A stretch of DNA of 54,942 bases from positions 1 to 54,942 of the forward strand of contig NZ_JABBXF010000083.1 of the NCBI RefSeq assembly GCF_013030945.1. The letters are read 5' to 3'. The DNA is from Streptomyces morookaense (GTDB lineage: Bacteria; Actinomycetota; Actinomycetes; Streptomycetales; Streptomycetaceae). The notes beneath the pieces were generated by a model. That model was not told the origin of the DNA. It did no database searches and saw only the letters and a program-made list of their open reading frames with translations. The translations under genes and the position numbers were made by a program. Below, piece after piece: positions 1 to 7,820 of this stretch. Position 1 is the stretch's first letter. Each line of letters begins with the position of its first letter.

Positions 1-36
1 CCGCATCGATCCGCAAGGAGTACAAGGAGTACCGGC

Positions 37-1176
37 ATGACGACCCATCACCCGATTGCGATCGTGGGCGCCGGCCTCGGCGGCCTCACCCTGGCCCGTG
101 TCCTGCACGTGAACGGCATCCAGGCCACCGTGTTCGAACTCGACGCCTCACCGGCCGCCCGCACCCAGGGCGGCATGCTCGACATCCACGAGGACTCCGG
201 CCAGGCCGCCCTGCACGCCGCCGGCCTGCACAAGGAGTTCCGCGCCCTGGTCCACCCCGGCGGCGAGGCGATGCGGATCCTCGACCGGCACGCCACCGTC
301 CACCTCACCGAGGAGGACGACAGCAGCAGCGGCCGTCCCGAGGTCGACCGCGGCCACCTGCGCGACCTGCTGCTCGGCTCGCTGCCGCCGGGCACCGTCC
401 GCTGGGGCACGAAGGTGACCGGCGCGCACCCGCTCGGCGACGGACGCCACGAGGTGGTCCTCTCCGACGGCACCGCCTTCACCACCGACCTGCTGGTCGG
501 TGCGGACGGCGCCTGGTCCAGGATCCGTCCGCTCGTCTCCGACGCCACGCCCGCCTACACGGGTGTGTCCTTCGTCGAGTCGGACCTGCCGGACGCCGAT
601 GCCCGCCACCCCGGCAGTGCGGCCGTCGTCGGCGGCGGCATGCTCTTCGCCCTCGGTGACGGCAAGGGCTTCCTCGCCCACCGCGAGACCGACGGCAGCC
701 TGCACGTCTACACCGCGCTGACGATCAGTCAAAACTGGGTGGACGGCGTCGACTTCACCGACACCGCCGCCGCCAAGGCGGCCGTCCTGGCACACTTCGC
801 AGACTGGGACCCGAGCCTGCGAGCGCTCGTCGCCGACGCCGACGGCCCCCTGGTGCCGCGAGCCATCTGCGCCCTGCCCGTCGACCATCGCTGGGACCGC
901 GTTCCCGGCGTCACCCTGCTCGGCGACGCCGCTCACCTGATGTCCCCGTTCGCCGGGGAAGGCGCCAACCTCGCCATGCTCGACGGCGCCGAACTCGGTC
1001 GGGCCATCGCCGCCCGTCCCGGCGACACCGAAGCCGCCCTCACTGCCTACGAGCAGGCGCTCTTCCCGCGCAGCCGGGCCGCGGCCGCGATGTCCGCCGC
1101 CAACCTCCGCATCTGCTTCCGCGACGATGCCCCACAGGGACTGCTGGACCAGTTCGCCACCCACCGGGCGGCCTGA
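37..1176 (+). CDS. FAD-dependent monooxygenase, TetX-like
   Basis: The 379-residue protein is a single-component flavin monooxygenase of the PHBH/TetX class, which hydroxylates small aromatic or polyketide-like substrates using NAD(P)H and oxygen. The N-terminus carries the FAD-binding GAGLGG turn (about residues 11-16). The second FAD signature, LLGDAAHLMSPFAGEGAN, lies near residue 300, and its MSPFAGEGAN part is typical of TetX-type enzymes. Length fits the family (about 380). An AAGGAG ribosome site at 24-29 sits 7 bases before the ATG. The gene abuts a decayed HxlR regulator on the opposite strand. HxlR proteins often control such redox detoxification genes, so a xenobiotic or tetracycline-inactivating role is possible, but the substrate is not readable from sequence. 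Confidence 0.88.
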   Translation: MTTHHPIAIVGAGLGGLTLARVLHVNGIQATVFELDASPAARTQGGMLDIHEDSGQAALHAAGLHKEFRALVHPGGEAMRILDRHATVHLTEEDDSSSGRPEVDRGHLRDLLLGSLPPGTVRWGTKVTGAHPLGDGRHEVVLSDGTAFTTDLLVGADGAWSRIRPLVSDATPAYTGVSFVESDLPDADARHPGSAAVVGGGMLFALGDGKGFLAHRETDGSLHVYTALTISQNWVDGVDFTDTAAAKAAVLAHFADWDPSLRALVADADGPLVPRAICALPVDHRWDRVPGVTLLGDAAHLMSPFAGEGANLAMLDGAELGRAIAARPGDTEAALTAYEQALFPRSRAAAAMSAANLRICFRDDAPQGLLDQFATHRAA

Positions 1177-1185
1177 CCCCCGAGT

Positions 1186-1519
1186 TCAGCTCCCCCACCG
1201 GTCGGCCGACTCCGATCCGCCGGTGTTGTCGATGTTCTCCTCGACCCAGGTGCGCAGCAGATTGAGCGGGACGGCGGCGCTCTTGCCCAGGGCGGTGAGC
1301 GCGTACTCGACGTGCAACGGCACCGCCGGATAGACGGTGCGGTCGACCAGGCCGAAGTCCTCCAGGCGGCGCCTTGGGGCTGATGCCCTGGAGCCGGCGC
1401 TGCAGTGCGCCGAAACGTTGCGGTCCGTCCTCGAGTGCGCCGATGGCCAGCGCGGACCACTTGTTGGCCAGCAGGTCGAGCAGGGCTCGGCAGGGACACT
1501 GCGCGGCGTCCGCAAACAC
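1186..1519 (-). pseudogene. HxlR-family transcriptional regulator, frameshifted
   Basis: Two reading frames together give one HxlR winged-helix regulator. The first, from GTG at 1519, gives CPCRALLDLLANKWSALAI and GALEDGPQRFGALQRRL, ending in GISPK near 1370. The second continues with RRLEDFGLVDRTVYPAVPL and then HVEYALTALG, to a stop at 1186. Intact family members have about six residues (typically MLTQTL) between GISPK and RRLE. Here only one base remains, which fits a deletion of about 17 bases that removes part of the recognition helix and breaks the frame. The N-terminus is also short: the start is only one base from the ATG of the divergent oxidoreductase remnant, leaving no promoter. 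The gene is probably dead; an assembly error is the main alternative. Confidence 0.75.
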
Positions 1520-1520
1520 G

Positions 1521-2229
1521 ATGCGCGCAGTTGTCCAGGACGGTTTCGGCGGCCCGGAGCGCGGCCGGCGGCTACGCCGAGTACGTCACGGCCCCCGCCC
1601 GCCAGTTCGCACGCAAGCCCGCCACCGTGGGACACGAGGAGGCCGCGGCCGTGCCGCTCGCGGCGCTGACCGCCTGGCAGGCGCTGGTGGACACCGCAGA
1701 ACTCCGCGCAGGGCAGCGGGTGTTGATCCACGCCGCCGCCGGTGGCGTCGGCCACTTCGCGGTCCAGTTCGCCGAGCACCTGGGCGCGTACGTCCTCGCC
1801 ACCGCCAGCGGCGGCCGCCATGCCTGGCTCAAGGAGCTGGGCGCCGACGAGGTCATCGACTACACCACGGTCCGCTTCGAGGACGTCGCGCGTGACGTCG
1901 ATGTCGTGATCGACCTGGTCGGCGACATCCATGACAGGACGAGCATGCGTTCGCTGGAGGTGCTGCGCCCGGACGGTCTGCTGGTCGCCATCCCGGCCGG
2001 CGTCTCCCCCGAACTGGCCGATGCCGCACGGGCCCGCGGGGTCCGGGTCACCCCGTTCCTGGTCGAGCCGGACGGTGCGGCCCTGACCCGCATTGCCGAG
2101 CTCATCGATGCCGCGGAGGTCGTGGTCGAAGTCGAGGACGTCTTCCCGCTGGAGCAGGCCGCCCTGGCCCACACCCGGGGTGAGAACGGCCGCACCCGCG
2201 GCAAGCTCGTCCTCCGCGCCACGGCCTGA
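1521..2229 (+). pseudogene. Zinc-type/quinone oxidoreductase (MDR family), internal deletion
   Basis: A normal MDR start (MRAVVQDGFGGPE) is read from ATG 1521. After about 13 codons the sequence jumps, in a different frame, to GGYAEYVTAPARQFARKPA. It then continues through the NADPH-binding motif AAAGGVGHFAVQFA and ADEVIDY to the family's usual C-terminus (RTRGKLVLRA). About 75 residues of the GroES-like catalytic domain are missing, and the net change is not a multiple of three. The gene therefore cannot give a working enzyme from its own start. An internal start could still yield a lone Rossmann domain. It is divergent from the broken HxlR gene and would head the NIPSNAP-GlcG-hydrolase series. 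Family identity is confident; pseudogene status assumes the assembly is right. Confidence 0.75.
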
Positions 2230-2253
2230 CCCCCACCCGAAAGGAACGCCCGC

Positions 2254-2574
2254 ATGTTCTACGAGATCCGGCGCTACCAGAGCCTGCCCGGCCGCCGCGC
2301 GGAGTGGATCGGCTACATGGAGGACGTGGTCATCCCCTTCCAGACCGCCAACGGGATGACGGTCACCGCGTCCTTCGCCGACGAGGAGGACGAGGACGGT
2401 TACGTCTGGATACGACGCTTCGAGAGCGAGGCCCGGCGCGAGAAGCTGTACGCGGCCGTCTACGAGAGCGACCGGTGGAAGAAGGAGATCGGGCCTGTGG
2501 TGCACGGCCTGCTGATACCGGAGAGGTCCGTCGTCACCCGCGTCACCCCCACGCCCGCCTCACCCTTGCAGTAG
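2254..2574 (+). CDS. NIPSNAP family protein
   Basis: This 106-residue protein fits the bacterial NIPSNAP family (dimeric alpha/beta-barrel fold). It opens with the characteristic MFYEIRRYQ and has the later signature YVWIRRFES. The biochemical role of these proteins is generally unknown; in actinomycetes they often sit beside oxidoreductases and hydrolases for small-molecule breakdown, as here. An AAAGGAA site lies upstream of the ATG, and the stop is 10 bases before the next start, so the gene is probably cotranscribed with the GlcG-like gene. The upstream oxidoreductase stops 24 bases before it. Nothing in the sequence indicates a substrate. Confidence 0.85.
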   Translation: MFYEIRRYQSLPGRRAEWIGYMEDVVIPFQTANGMTVTASFADEEDEDGYVWIRRFESEARREKLYAAVYESDRWKKEIGPVVHGLLIPERSVVTRVTPTPASPLQ

Positions 2575-2584
2575 AGGAGCTCCC

Positions 2585-3028
2585 ATGACCACGGACACCG
2601 CCCCCCCCATGTCGTCCGCCGACTCCTCGATCACCCGGGCCGCGGCCGGCGCGTTGATCGCGGCCGTGCACGCGGCCGCGGCCCGGACCGGCTTCGAGGC
2701 GGCTGTCGCCGTCACCGATGCCGGGGGTCATCTGAAGGCGTTCGACCGCGCCGACGACACCCCGTTCCTCACCGCCGAGGTCGCCGTCGACAAGGCCTGG
2801 ACCGCCGCGTCGTTCCGGACCGCCACCCACGTGTGGAACGCGTACCTGACCGACCAGCAGATCGCGCCTCTGGCCCACCACCCCCGCCTGATGGCGGTCG
2901 GCGGCGGCTACCCGATCGTTGCCGGCGGCCGGTGCATCGGTGGCCTGGGCATCTCCGGCGGCACGTACGAGCAGGACCGGCAGGCCGCGGAGGCCGCCCT
3001 GTCCTCCCTCGGCTTCGACCTGCCCTGA
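2585..3028 (+). CDS. GlcG/HbpS-family heme-binding-like protein
   Basis: The 147-residue protein has the full layout of the GlcG/HbpS (DUF336) family: the early segment AVAVTDAGGHLKAF, the K-W-T-A-A-S-F element near the middle, and the C-terminal GGYPIVAGGRCIGGLGISGG. HbpS itself binds heme in Streptomyces, but most members have no proven ligand and many sit in catabolic operons. An AGGAGCTCCC site precedes the ATG, which lies 10 bases after the NIPSNAP stop. There is no signal peptide, so it is probably cytoplasmic. It is likely an accessory protein of this detoxification group. Confidence 0.85.
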   Translation: MTTDTAPPMSSADSSITRAAAGALIAAVHAAAARTGFEAAVAVTDAGGHLKAFDRADDTPFLTAEVAVDKAWTAASFRTATHVWNAYLTDQQIAPLAHHPRLMAVGGGYPIVAGGRCIGGLGISGGTYEQDRQAAEAALSSLGFDLP

Positions 3029-3131
3029 CGGCCCGCCCGCTGCCGATCGGTACTCTCCGCGCCCTCTCCCCCGCCCGACACGTCTCCGCACCGGAGCCGT
3101 CAACCAGCCCCGCCCTCATGGAGGTTCAGCC

Positions 3132-4100
3132 GTGACCGACCACACCGATGCCGCACCGGCCCTGGAGCCGGCCGCGGCCGAGTTCGCCGCCGCGACCGCC
3201 GAGCCGCCCTTCCTCTTCGACCTCGGCCCGGTCGAGGGCCGCAAGGCCGTCGACCAGGTCCAGTCCGGGGACATCACCAAGCCCGCCGTCGACGAGAAGT
3301 GGCTCACCGTCCCGGGCGGTCCCACCGGATCGGTACGCACCCGGATCGTCCGGCCCGAGGGTGCCACCGGCCCGTTGCCGGTGATCGTCTACCTGCACGG
3401 CGCGGGCTGGGTGTTCGGCAACGCCCACACGCACGACCGCCTGGTGCGCGAACTCGCCGTCGGCGCGGGGGCCGCGGTGGTGTTCCCGGAGTACGACCTG
3501 TCCCCCGAGGCCCGCTACCCGGTCGCCGTCGAGCAGAACTTCGCGGTCGCCCGCTGGGTCGTCACCGACGGCGCCGCCGAGGAGCTGGACGCCACCCGCA
3601 TCGTGGTCGCCGGCGACTCGGTCGGCGGCAACATGGCCGCCGCCCTCACGCTCATGGCGAAGGAGCGCGGCGGCATCCCGCTCGCCGGGCAGGTGCTCTT
3701 CTACCCGGTCACCGACGCCTCCTTCGACACACCCTCCTACCACCGGTTCGCCACCGGCTACTTCCTGCGCCGCGACGCCATGCAGTGGTTCTGGGACCAG
3801 TACACGACCGACCCGGCCCAGCGCGCCCGGATCACCGCCAGTCCGCTGCGCGCCACCGTCGACCAACTTCAGGGCCTGCCACCGGCGTTGGTCATCACCG
3901 CCGAGGCCGACGTCCTGCGCGACGAGGGCGAGGCGTACGCCGCGAAGCTGCGCCAGGCCGGCGTCCGCGTCACCAGCACCCGCTACCCCGCGATCATCCA
4001 CGACTTCGTGATGCTCGACGCGCTGCGCGGCACCCGGGCCGCCGAAGGCGCCCTCACCCAGGCCATCGGCTTCCTGCGTCACGCCTTCGGAACCGACTGA
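3132..4100 (+). CDS. Alpha/beta hydrolase, HSL-type esterase
   Basis: This esterase of the hormone-sensitive-lipase class (322 residues) has the oxyanion-hole motif HGAGW (about 89-93), the nucleophile elbow GDSVGGN (Ser163), an Asp in the AEADVLRDEG segment and the catalytic His in IIHDF near the C-terminus. I chose the GTG at 3132 because GGAGG at 3120-3124 is well spaced before it and the protein then begins at the usual N-terminal cap; the frame is open further upstream but lacks such a site. It would hydrolyse small carboxylic esters or lactones in the cytoplasm. It is the last plus-strand gene before the convergent minus-strand cluster. The 145 bases to that cluster hold no gene that I can see. 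Confidence 0.88.
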   Translation: MTDHTDAAPALEPAAAEFAAATAEPPFLFDLGPVEGRKAVDQVQSGDITKPAVDEKWLTVPGGPTGSVRTRIVRPEGATGPLPVIVYLHGAGWVFGNAHTHDRLVRELAVGAGAAVVFPEYDLSPEARYPVAVEQNFAVARWVVTDGAAEELDATRIVVAGDSVGGNMAAALTLMAKERGGIPLAGQVLFYPVTDASFDTPSYHRFATGYFLRRDAMQWFWDQYTTDPAQRARITASPLRATVDQLQGLPPALVITAEADVLRDEGEAYAAKLRQAGVRVTSTRYPAIIHDFVMLDALRGTRAAEGALTQAIGFLRHAFGTD

Positions 4101-4245
4101 ACTGCACATCAGCCTTCAGCCCCGTCGGGTGGGTTGCGAAGACCGCCGGGGGCGGTGAGCGGGTGCCCCGGGCCCAACGGCCGACGACGTGTCCGGCCCG
4201 GGACGAACGGGTCGTCGGGCTGCCCCTTTTCGAGCCGCGACACGG

Positions 4246-5487
4246 TCAGCGCAAGGAGCGGATCGCCGGGCTCGCGGCGACCAGGCCGGCGCATGCCAGG
4301 ACGGCGCTGCCGCAGATCAGGAACAGCGTCGTCGTGCCGAACGGGAGCAGGACACCGGCGACCACGTAGGAGAACGGGTCCAACGCCAGCGTTGCCAGCA
4401 CGACGAGGCTCATGACCCGGCCCAGCAGTTGCTCGGGCACTCGCTCCTGCAGAGTGGCCACGACGACCACTCCGAGAAACGCGGACCCGATGCCGATGAG
4501 CGAGACGACCGCCGTGGCGGCGACGACATGGGTGACGGCGGCGAGTCCGGCCATGCCTGCGCCGATCGCCGCGACCCCGCCGACCACGGTCCAGCCGCGC
4601 CGGGCCGGCGGCCGCCACCCGGCCATGAGTGAGCCGGCCAGCGAACCGACACCGAAGCCGGAGAGCACGACACCCAAGGACCCCGCGCCACCGAGGCGTT
4701 GATCGGCGAGCACCGCGCCGCCCACGAGCACGGGGCCCACGACCGCAAGGTTGATCAGGGCGATGGCTGCCAGCATTCCTCGCACCAGCGGTTCGTGCCA
4801 GGCGTATCCCAAGCCCGCGCCGAGGGCACGCGCATTGCTGAGCTGCTCACCGCCGTCGGCGTCCTGACCGGCGTCGTCCCCGGCGCCTTCGCCACGTCGT
4901 ACCACGCGGACGAGCGTGCTGAGGGCGACGGCGGCCGACGCGGCCAACGCCGTTATCCCACCGAGCGTCGCATCGAAGCCGACTGCGGCGATGGCTCCGG
5001 CGGCCACTGCCGGGCCGACCAGATCGCCCCCCGACTCCGCGCCCTGCACCAGCGCGTTGACCCGGGAGAGCTTCTCCGTCGGCACGATGGCGGGCAGCAA
5101 CGCCAGGGCCCCCGGGAAGTATGCGGCGTCGGCGGCGCCGAGCAGCCCGCCGAGCACGGCGACCGTCGTCACCGATGGTGAGGTGAAGGTGACCAGGGCG
5201 CCGAGGGCGAGCAGGACGGCGACCCGGAGCCAGGAGGCGCCCGCCATGACACGGGCGGGACCGAGGCGGTCGACCAGCACTCCCGCGGGGAGCAGGAGCG
5301 CCGCCCGCGGCAGCGCCACGGCCACGAGGACGAGCCCTGTGGCGACGCCGGGTTCCGACAGCTCGAGCACGAAGAGCGTGAGCCATACGATGAACAGCGC
5401 ATCGACCACGGCCGCCAGTCCCTGGCCCATGACCAGGCGGCGCAGGTGGGGATCGCCGAGCGGTTCGCGCTGAAGGGTCGACGACAT
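4246..5487 (-). CDS. MFS transporter, probable product exporter
   Basis: A 413-residue major facilitator with about 12 hydrophobic segments. The N-terminal part has the loop GVLVDRLGPARVMAG after TM2, matching the MFS signature DRxGRR position, and the overall layout resembles the enterobactin-exporter/macrolide-efflux group. I chose ATG 5487, preceded by GAGGAAG, over the in-frame GTG at 5502. It follows the SDR gene by 31 bases and closes the eight-gene minus-strand operon, where it most simply acts as exporter or self-resistance pump for the cluster's product. It converges on the esterase gene. Substrate unknown. Confidence 0.85.
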   Translation of the reverse strand: MSSTLQREPLGDPHLRRLVMGQGLAAVVDALFIVWLTLFVLELSEPGVATGLVLVAVALPRAALLLPAGVLVDRLGPARVMAGASWLRVAVLLALGALVTFTSPSVTTVAVLGGLLGAADAAYFPGALALLPAIVPTEKLSRVNALVQGAESGGDLVGPAVAAGAIAAVGFDATLGGITALAASAAVALSTLVRVVRRGEGAGDDAGQDADGGEQLSNARALGAGLGYAWHEPLVRGMLAAIALINLAVVGPVLVGGAVLADQRLGGAGSLGVVLSGFGVGSLAGSLMAGWRPPARRGWTVVGGVAAIGAGMAGLAAVTHVVAATAVVSLIGIGSAFLGVVVVATLQERVPEQLLGRVMSLVVLATLALDPFSYVVAGVLLPFGTTTLFLICGSAVLACAGLVAASPAIRSLR

Positions 5488-5518
5488 GAGGTGCTTCCTC
5501 ACTGGTGATCGGGCTGCG

Positions 5519-6280
5519 CTATGCGATGTGCGTGCCCCCGTCCACGGTCAAGGTGGTGCCGGTGATGTAGGACGCCGCGTCGGAGACGAGGAAGACCAGA
5601 GCCGCAGCGAGCTCCTCGGGCTGCCCGATGCGGCCCGAGAGCACCCGCGGCATCATCGCCTCCAGGTAGCCCTCGGCGTAGCCGTCGGTCATCGCGGAGG
5701 TGAAGAGGCCCGGCGCGAGGGCGTTCACGCGGATGCCCTTGCCGGGGGTCCACTGCTGGGCGAGATCGCGGGTGAGCCCGAGGATCCCGGCCTTCGACGC
5801 CGAGTAGGCGGCCTGCGGCAGACCGCCGGTGACCAGCGCGAGGATGCTCGACACATTGACGATGGCGCTGCCGGGCGGCATCACCGCACCCGCGGCCTGG
5901 GCCATCCAGTAGGAGCCGTTGAGATTGATGTCGATGACCTCGCGGAACTGTTCCGGTGTCTCCTCCGTCGCGGGGTGTTCGCTGCTGATACCGGCGTTGT
6001 TGACGAGAATGTCCACCCGACCGAATGCGTGCACAGCCGCGTCGACCAGCGCGCGGCAGTCCTCCGGCTCGGCAACGTCGGTACGCACGGCGACGGCCCG
6101 GCGGCCGAGCTTCTCGACGGCCGTGCGCACGGCCTCCAGCCTCTCGATGCGCCGCGCCGCGAGCACGACATCGGCGCCGGCCTCGGCCACCGCGGTGGCA
6201 AAGGCGATCCCCAGCCCGGAGGAGGCGCCGGTGACGACGGCGACGCGACCGTCGAGCCGGAAGCGGTCCAGGACGCTCAA
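5519..6280 (-). CDS. SDR-family oxidoreductase, FabG-like
   Basis: A classical short-chain dehydrogenase/reductase of 253 residues. The cofactor motif TGASSGLG is at about 18-25, NNAG at 94-97, and the catalytic Ser145, Tyr159 and Lys163 lie in VSS and YSASK. The C-terminus ends in the usual TLTVDGG. An Arg-Arg after the second strand (AARRIERL) suggests NADPH preference. It starts with TTG at 6280, overlapping the ACP stop in a TTGA junction, so translation is coupled to the carrier protein. In this cluster it probably reduces a ketone to an alcohol, such as a beta-keto acyl-ACP or the alpha-amino ketone expected from the oxoamine synthase. The precise substrate is inferred. Confidence 0.88.
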   Translation of the reverse strand: MSVLDRFRLDGRVAVVTGASSGLGIAFATAVAEAGADVVLAARRIERLEAVRTAVEKLGRRAVAVRTDVAEPEDCRALVDAAVHAFGRVDILVNNAGISSEHPATEETPEQFREVIDINLNGSYWMAQAAGAVMPPGSAIVNVSSILALVTGGLPQAAYSASKAGILGLTRDLAQQWTPGKGIRVNALAPGLFTSAMTDGYAEGYLEAMMPRVLSGRIGQPEELAAALVFLVSDAASYITGTTLTVDGGTHIA

Positions 6281-6534
6281 GGCCGCCCGGCCTTGTGGTG
6301 ATTGACGACGTAGCTCACCGCGTCGCCGACGGTCCTCAACTTCGCGGCCTGATCGTCGGGGATCTGCACCTCGAAGGTGTCCTCGAGCTGCACGGTGATC
6401 TCCACCATCGAGAGGGAGTCGATGTCGAGGTCGTCGGTGAAGGACTTCTCTGTGGTCACGTCGGCGGAGTCGATGCCGGTGACCTCTTCGACGATCTTGG
6501 CAAGGGCGTCGAGGATGTCGGTGGTGTTCACCAC
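6277..6534 (-). CDS. Acyl carrier protein, AcpM/FAS-like
   Basis: This 85-residue acyl carrier protein has the phosphopantetheine site DLDIDSLSMVE, with the modified serine at about residue 40. Its sequence is close to the fatty-acid-synthase carrier proteins of actinomycetes (KIVEEVTGI, EKSFTDDLDIDSL, LRTVGDAV). The GTG start at 6534 follows AAGGAGG (6540-6546); a second GTG at 6531 is equally possible. The gene lies 38 bases after the oxoamine synthase and overlaps the SDR start. It would carry the acyl chain between the ketosynthase, the oxoamine synthase and the reductase. A primary-metabolism-like ACP in a dedicated cluster, with its own FabF-like partner, suggests recruitment of a type II fatty acid pair. 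Confidence 0.93.
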   Translation of the reverse strand: MVNTTDILDALAKIVEEVTGIDSADVTTEKSFTDDLDIDSLSMVEITVQLEDTFEVQIPDDQAAKLRTVGDAVSYVVNHHKAGRP

Positions 6535-6572
6535 GGGTACCTCCTTCTCGGAATGTCGGAACGGGGTCGATG

Positions 6573-7820
6573 TCAGAGACCGAGGCGCCGTCGGTAGGCG
6601 AGGAGGGTGCGCAGGAAGCCGTCCATCTGCTCCTCGGTGTGGCCCGCGTGCGGGAACAGGCGCAGGAGTGCCTGGTTCCGTGCGACGGCCGGGTAGGAGA
6701 AGACGGGGACGAGGTAGCCGTCCTCGACGAACCACTCCCGCATCTGCAGGGCGGCGGCGTCGTTCCCGATCGGCACCGAGAGCATGTACGACTCGGTCGG
6801 CGTCGTCGGCGTGCCGGCTTCGTTCATCTGCCGGCGGAGGCGGGCGGCGTGCGCCAGGTAGTCGTCGACGATTTCCGGTTTGCCTGCGAGGACGTCGATC
6901 GTGCGCTCGGCGGCGTAGGCGGTGGGTGGCTGGATGGCGGCCGTGAACATCGAGGTGCCGGAGAGCAGTTCGAAGGCGTCGATGGCCACCGCCGGTCCGG
7001 CGATCGCGCCGCCTTCCAGACCGACGGCTTTCGACAGCGACACCATGACGAAGTCGGCTCGCTCCCGGATCGCAGCCGCTTCCCGGGCGTACGGGCGGTT
7101 CTCGGGCCCGTAGACCATGAAGCCGTTCGCATCGTCGATCATGCTGATGGCGCCGTGCCGGTCGCACTCGTCGAGAATCTCCACGATCGGCCCCATGGTG
7201 CCGTCGGCCGAATAGATGCTCTCGGCGATCACCACGGTCTTGCGGGCCCGGGTCCGGTTCAGGATGCGTGCCAGGTCGGAGACGTCGTTGTGCCGGAACG
7301 CGTGGACGTTGCGGCCGTAGCCGAGTCCCTCGACGCCTTTCCAGATACTCCAGTGGACGTCGCGGTCGACGACGAAGACGGTGTCGCGGTTGCGGACTTC
7401 GATCCCGGCATCGAAGTGCGCAGAGCTGCTCATGGCGTGGACGAACCCGATGTTGGCCAGGAGCCCCGTGGCGAAGCTGATGGCCTGCTCCTTGCCGGTG
7501 TGGCGGGCGATCGTCTCCTCCAGCGCCCGGTGCGGGCGGCAGATCCCCTGGGTCATCCTGGATCCGCTGGTGCTCAGGCCGTGGGCGAGCGCACCCTCGG
7601 CGAAATGACGCCGTACCGGGACGTGGCGCTCCAGATCGAGGAAGCTGATGCTGGCGAAGTTCACCAGCTCGCGGCCGTTGCGGACGATGGTCGGCCCGAC
7701 GGGACCGTCCACCACCGGCGGGCGGTATGCCGTGTCGTGCGTGTTCGCCTCGACGAAAGCGGCGAAGCCCCACGGGGCCAGGCGGTCCACGGACGGTGCA
7801 GTGCTGCGGGACGCGGTCAT
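6573..7820 (-). CDS. Alpha-oxoamine synthase, PLP-dependent
   Basis: This fold-type I PLP enzyme (415 residues) belongs to the AONS family (BioF, KBL, ALA synthase, serine palmitoyltransferase). The family condenses an amino acid with an acyl thioester, releasing CO2. Visible landmarks are GSRMTQG near 87-93, the PLP-stacking His156 in DRDVHWSIWKG, ESIYSADG at 200-207, Asp229/Asp230 for the pyridine nitrogen, and the Schiff-base Lys264 in SLSKAVGLEGG. One departure is DDANG (229-233), where the family normally has a His (DxAHS/G): Asn232 replaces it. ATG 7820 has GGAGGAGAAG upstream and overlaps the previous stop (ATGA). With the ACP next door, an acyl-ACP substrate is likely, giving an alpha-amino ketone. 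Amino acid and acyl partners are unknown. Confidence 0.88.
   Translation of the reverse strand: MTASRSTAPSVDRLAPWGFAAFVEANTHDTAYRPPVVDGPVGPTIVRNGRELVNFASISFLDLERHVPVRRHFAEGALAHGLSTSGSRMTQGICRPHRALEETIARHTGKEQAISFATGLLANIGFVHAMSSSAHFDAGIEVRNRDTVFVVDRDVHWSIWKGVEGLGYGRNVHAFRHNDVSDLARILNRTRARKTVVIAESIYSADGTMGPIVEILDECDRHGAISMIDDANGFMVYGPENRPYAREAAAIRERADFVMVSLSKAVGLEGGAIAGPAVAIDAFELLSGTSMFTAAIQPPTAYAAERTIDVLAGKPEIVDDYLAHAARLRRQMNEAGTPTTPTESYMLSVPIGNDAAALQMREWFVEDGYLVPVFSYPAVARNQALLRLFPHAGHTEEQMDGFLRTLLAYRRRLGL

Noticed and set aside
148..1164. Long minus-strand open frame opposite the flavin monooxygenase gene
   Set aside because: It is a GC-bias shadow: no family motif and no ribosome site, and the plus-strand gene has full FAD motifs.
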